Assembly: GCF_964199755.1 (NCBI RefSeq) | Contig: NC_133917.1 | Coordinates: 5,709,967-5,773,966, forward strand | Direction: 5' to 3' | DNA: 64,000 bases | Source of the DNA: Larus michahellis | Lineage: Eukaryota; Chordata; Aves; Charadriiformes; Laridae | Shown: positions 63,701-64,000 of the stretch, piece after piece | Numbering within the stretch: position 1 is the first letter of the stretch | Layout of the letters: every line of letters begins with the position of its first letter | Notes under the pieces: generated by a model | What the model saw: the letters and a program-made list of their open reading frames with translations, nothing else | What the model was told of the DNA's origin: nothing | Database searches by the model: none | Made by a program: the position numbers and the translations under genes

Positions 63701-63941
63701 GGGTGGGGGGGGGGGGGCTCAGAGGGGTCTGGGGGGTGATCTGGGGGGTGATCTGGGGGGTGGGGGGGTCGGGCAGCTCCTTCGACACTGGCCTCAGCTT
63801 CCTTGGGCGGGGGGGTGTCGGGGCTGGGACCCCCACACCCACCACCACCGCCCGGCCCCCCCCTCACCCCGGGGTTGGGGGGGGGGGGGGGGGCGGGGGG
63901 GCTCACCTGCAGGCGTGGACGATGGCCACCAGCTTGTGCTC
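60764..63941 (-). CDS. ESYT1: ESYT1 (extended synaptotagmin-1) C-terminal part, partial
   Basis: Minus-strand exons visible: 63907 to the gap at 63942, 62266-62397, 62050-62156, 60952-61001, 60764-60797. They encode the C-terminal (fifth) C2 domain: EHKLVAIVHACR, then KLRPVSKEPPDPYVSLVLLP, KTSVQRKTLNPDFNERFEWD and VSLEEASRRKL, ending WYDLQEERSSP. This parallels the human ending (VHACR, DPYV..LLPD, KKTLNPVFD, WYDL). Role: ER-anchored tether that binds plasma-membrane PI(4,5)P2 and transfers lipids through its SMP domain, which lies outside the window. The exon at 62050-62156 is one base too long to join the next in phase; removing one G from its five-G run restores the family's LGK. The rest of the gene is beyond the assembly gap. 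Confidence 0.9.
61010..62045. repeat. C-rich degenerate repeat in an ESYT1 intron
   Basis: Whole intron built of GACCCC(T)CTGAGCCCCCCC and AAACCCCCCCAGACC units with higher-order repetition (the block with TTCAGAGCCCCTCC, GGACCTCC recurs near 61440, 61610 and 61770). Includes a short CA run at about 61813-61830. Confidence 0.9.
62405..63765. repeat. G-rich minisatellite in an ESYT1 intron
   Basis: Units such as GGGGGTCAGAGGTATCCGAG, GGGGAGGTCTGGGG and TTTAGGGGGGACTCGGGGG recur roughly every 80-120 bases. The plus strand is almost free of C runs, so it can form G-quadruplexes; the ESYT1 transcript would be C-rich. Confidence 0.92.
63768..63804 (-). pseudogene. Duplicated 5' fragment of an ESYT1 C2-domain exon
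   Basis: About 37 bases match the start of the real exon (62364-62400), including the AAG acceptor context and codons for KLRPVSKE. There are a handful of differences, after which the copy runs into the G-rich repeat and lacks the rest of the exon. It lies between the two real C2 exons. Confidence 0.85.
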
Positions 63942-64000
63942 NNNNNNNNNNNNNNNNNNNNNNNNNNNNNNNNNNNNNNNNNNNNNNNNNNNNNNNNNNN
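63942..64000. other. Assembly gap (N)
   Basis: Run of 59 N to the end of the window, interrupting an ESYT1 exon. Confidence 1.

Overview
This window is vertebrate, almost certainly bird, nuclear DNA from a GC-rich gene-dense block such as a small microchromosome. The evidence is intron-exon structure with GT-AG splice sites in every gene, several CR1 LINE copies, an LTR fossil of a type common in birds, short introns packed with G/C-skewed minisatellites, and very long mononucleotide runs. The species cannot be named from the sequence.

The gene order is ANKRD52(+), SLC39A5(-), NABP2(-), RNF41(+), tRNA-Ser(CGA)(-), SMARCC2(+), MYL6(-), ESYT1(-). From established knowledge of the human map this is the 12q13 block read in reverse, with every relative orientation kept; MYL6B and ZC3H10, which lie between MYL6 and ESYT1 in human, are not seen here.

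Region by region: 79-5643 holds the last 11 coding exons of ANKRD52. A 10 kb homopolymer-rich 3' region follows and meets SLC39A5 tail to tail at a composite poly(A) element near 15.75 kb. SLC39A5 (10 coding exons, 558 aa deduced) and NABP2 (6 coding exons, 203 aa) lie at 16.2-22.9 kb. NABP2 and RNF41 are divergent from a CpG-rich segment at 23.5-23.9 kb. RNF41 (317 aa) has a roughly 12.5 kb first intron, which holds a tRNA-Phe/CR1 chimera, and later introns with a nested CR1 pair and an LTR fossil. A tRNA gene separates RNF41 from SMARCC2 (29 coding exons, about 1204 aa if the homopolymer indels are assembly errors). SMARCC2 and MYL6 converge at 55.7 kb. MYL6 has an alternative 3' exon pair. 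The 3' end of ESYT1 (fifth C2 domain) runs into an assembly gap at 63,942.

The genes are housekeeping or broadly expressed and are not one pathway: a PP6 regulatory subunit, a zinc importer, a single-stranded DNA repair factor, an E3 ligase, a BAF chromatin subunit, a myosin light chain and an ER-plasma membrane tether. I see no unknown protein system. What is unusual is the non-coding architecture: minisatellites that have captured pieces of exons (NABP2, ESYT1), a minisatellite family present both inside and next to MYL6, a tRNA-CR1 chimera, nested CR1s, and single-base frame conflicts clustered at short repeats and homopolymers in otherwise conserved exons.
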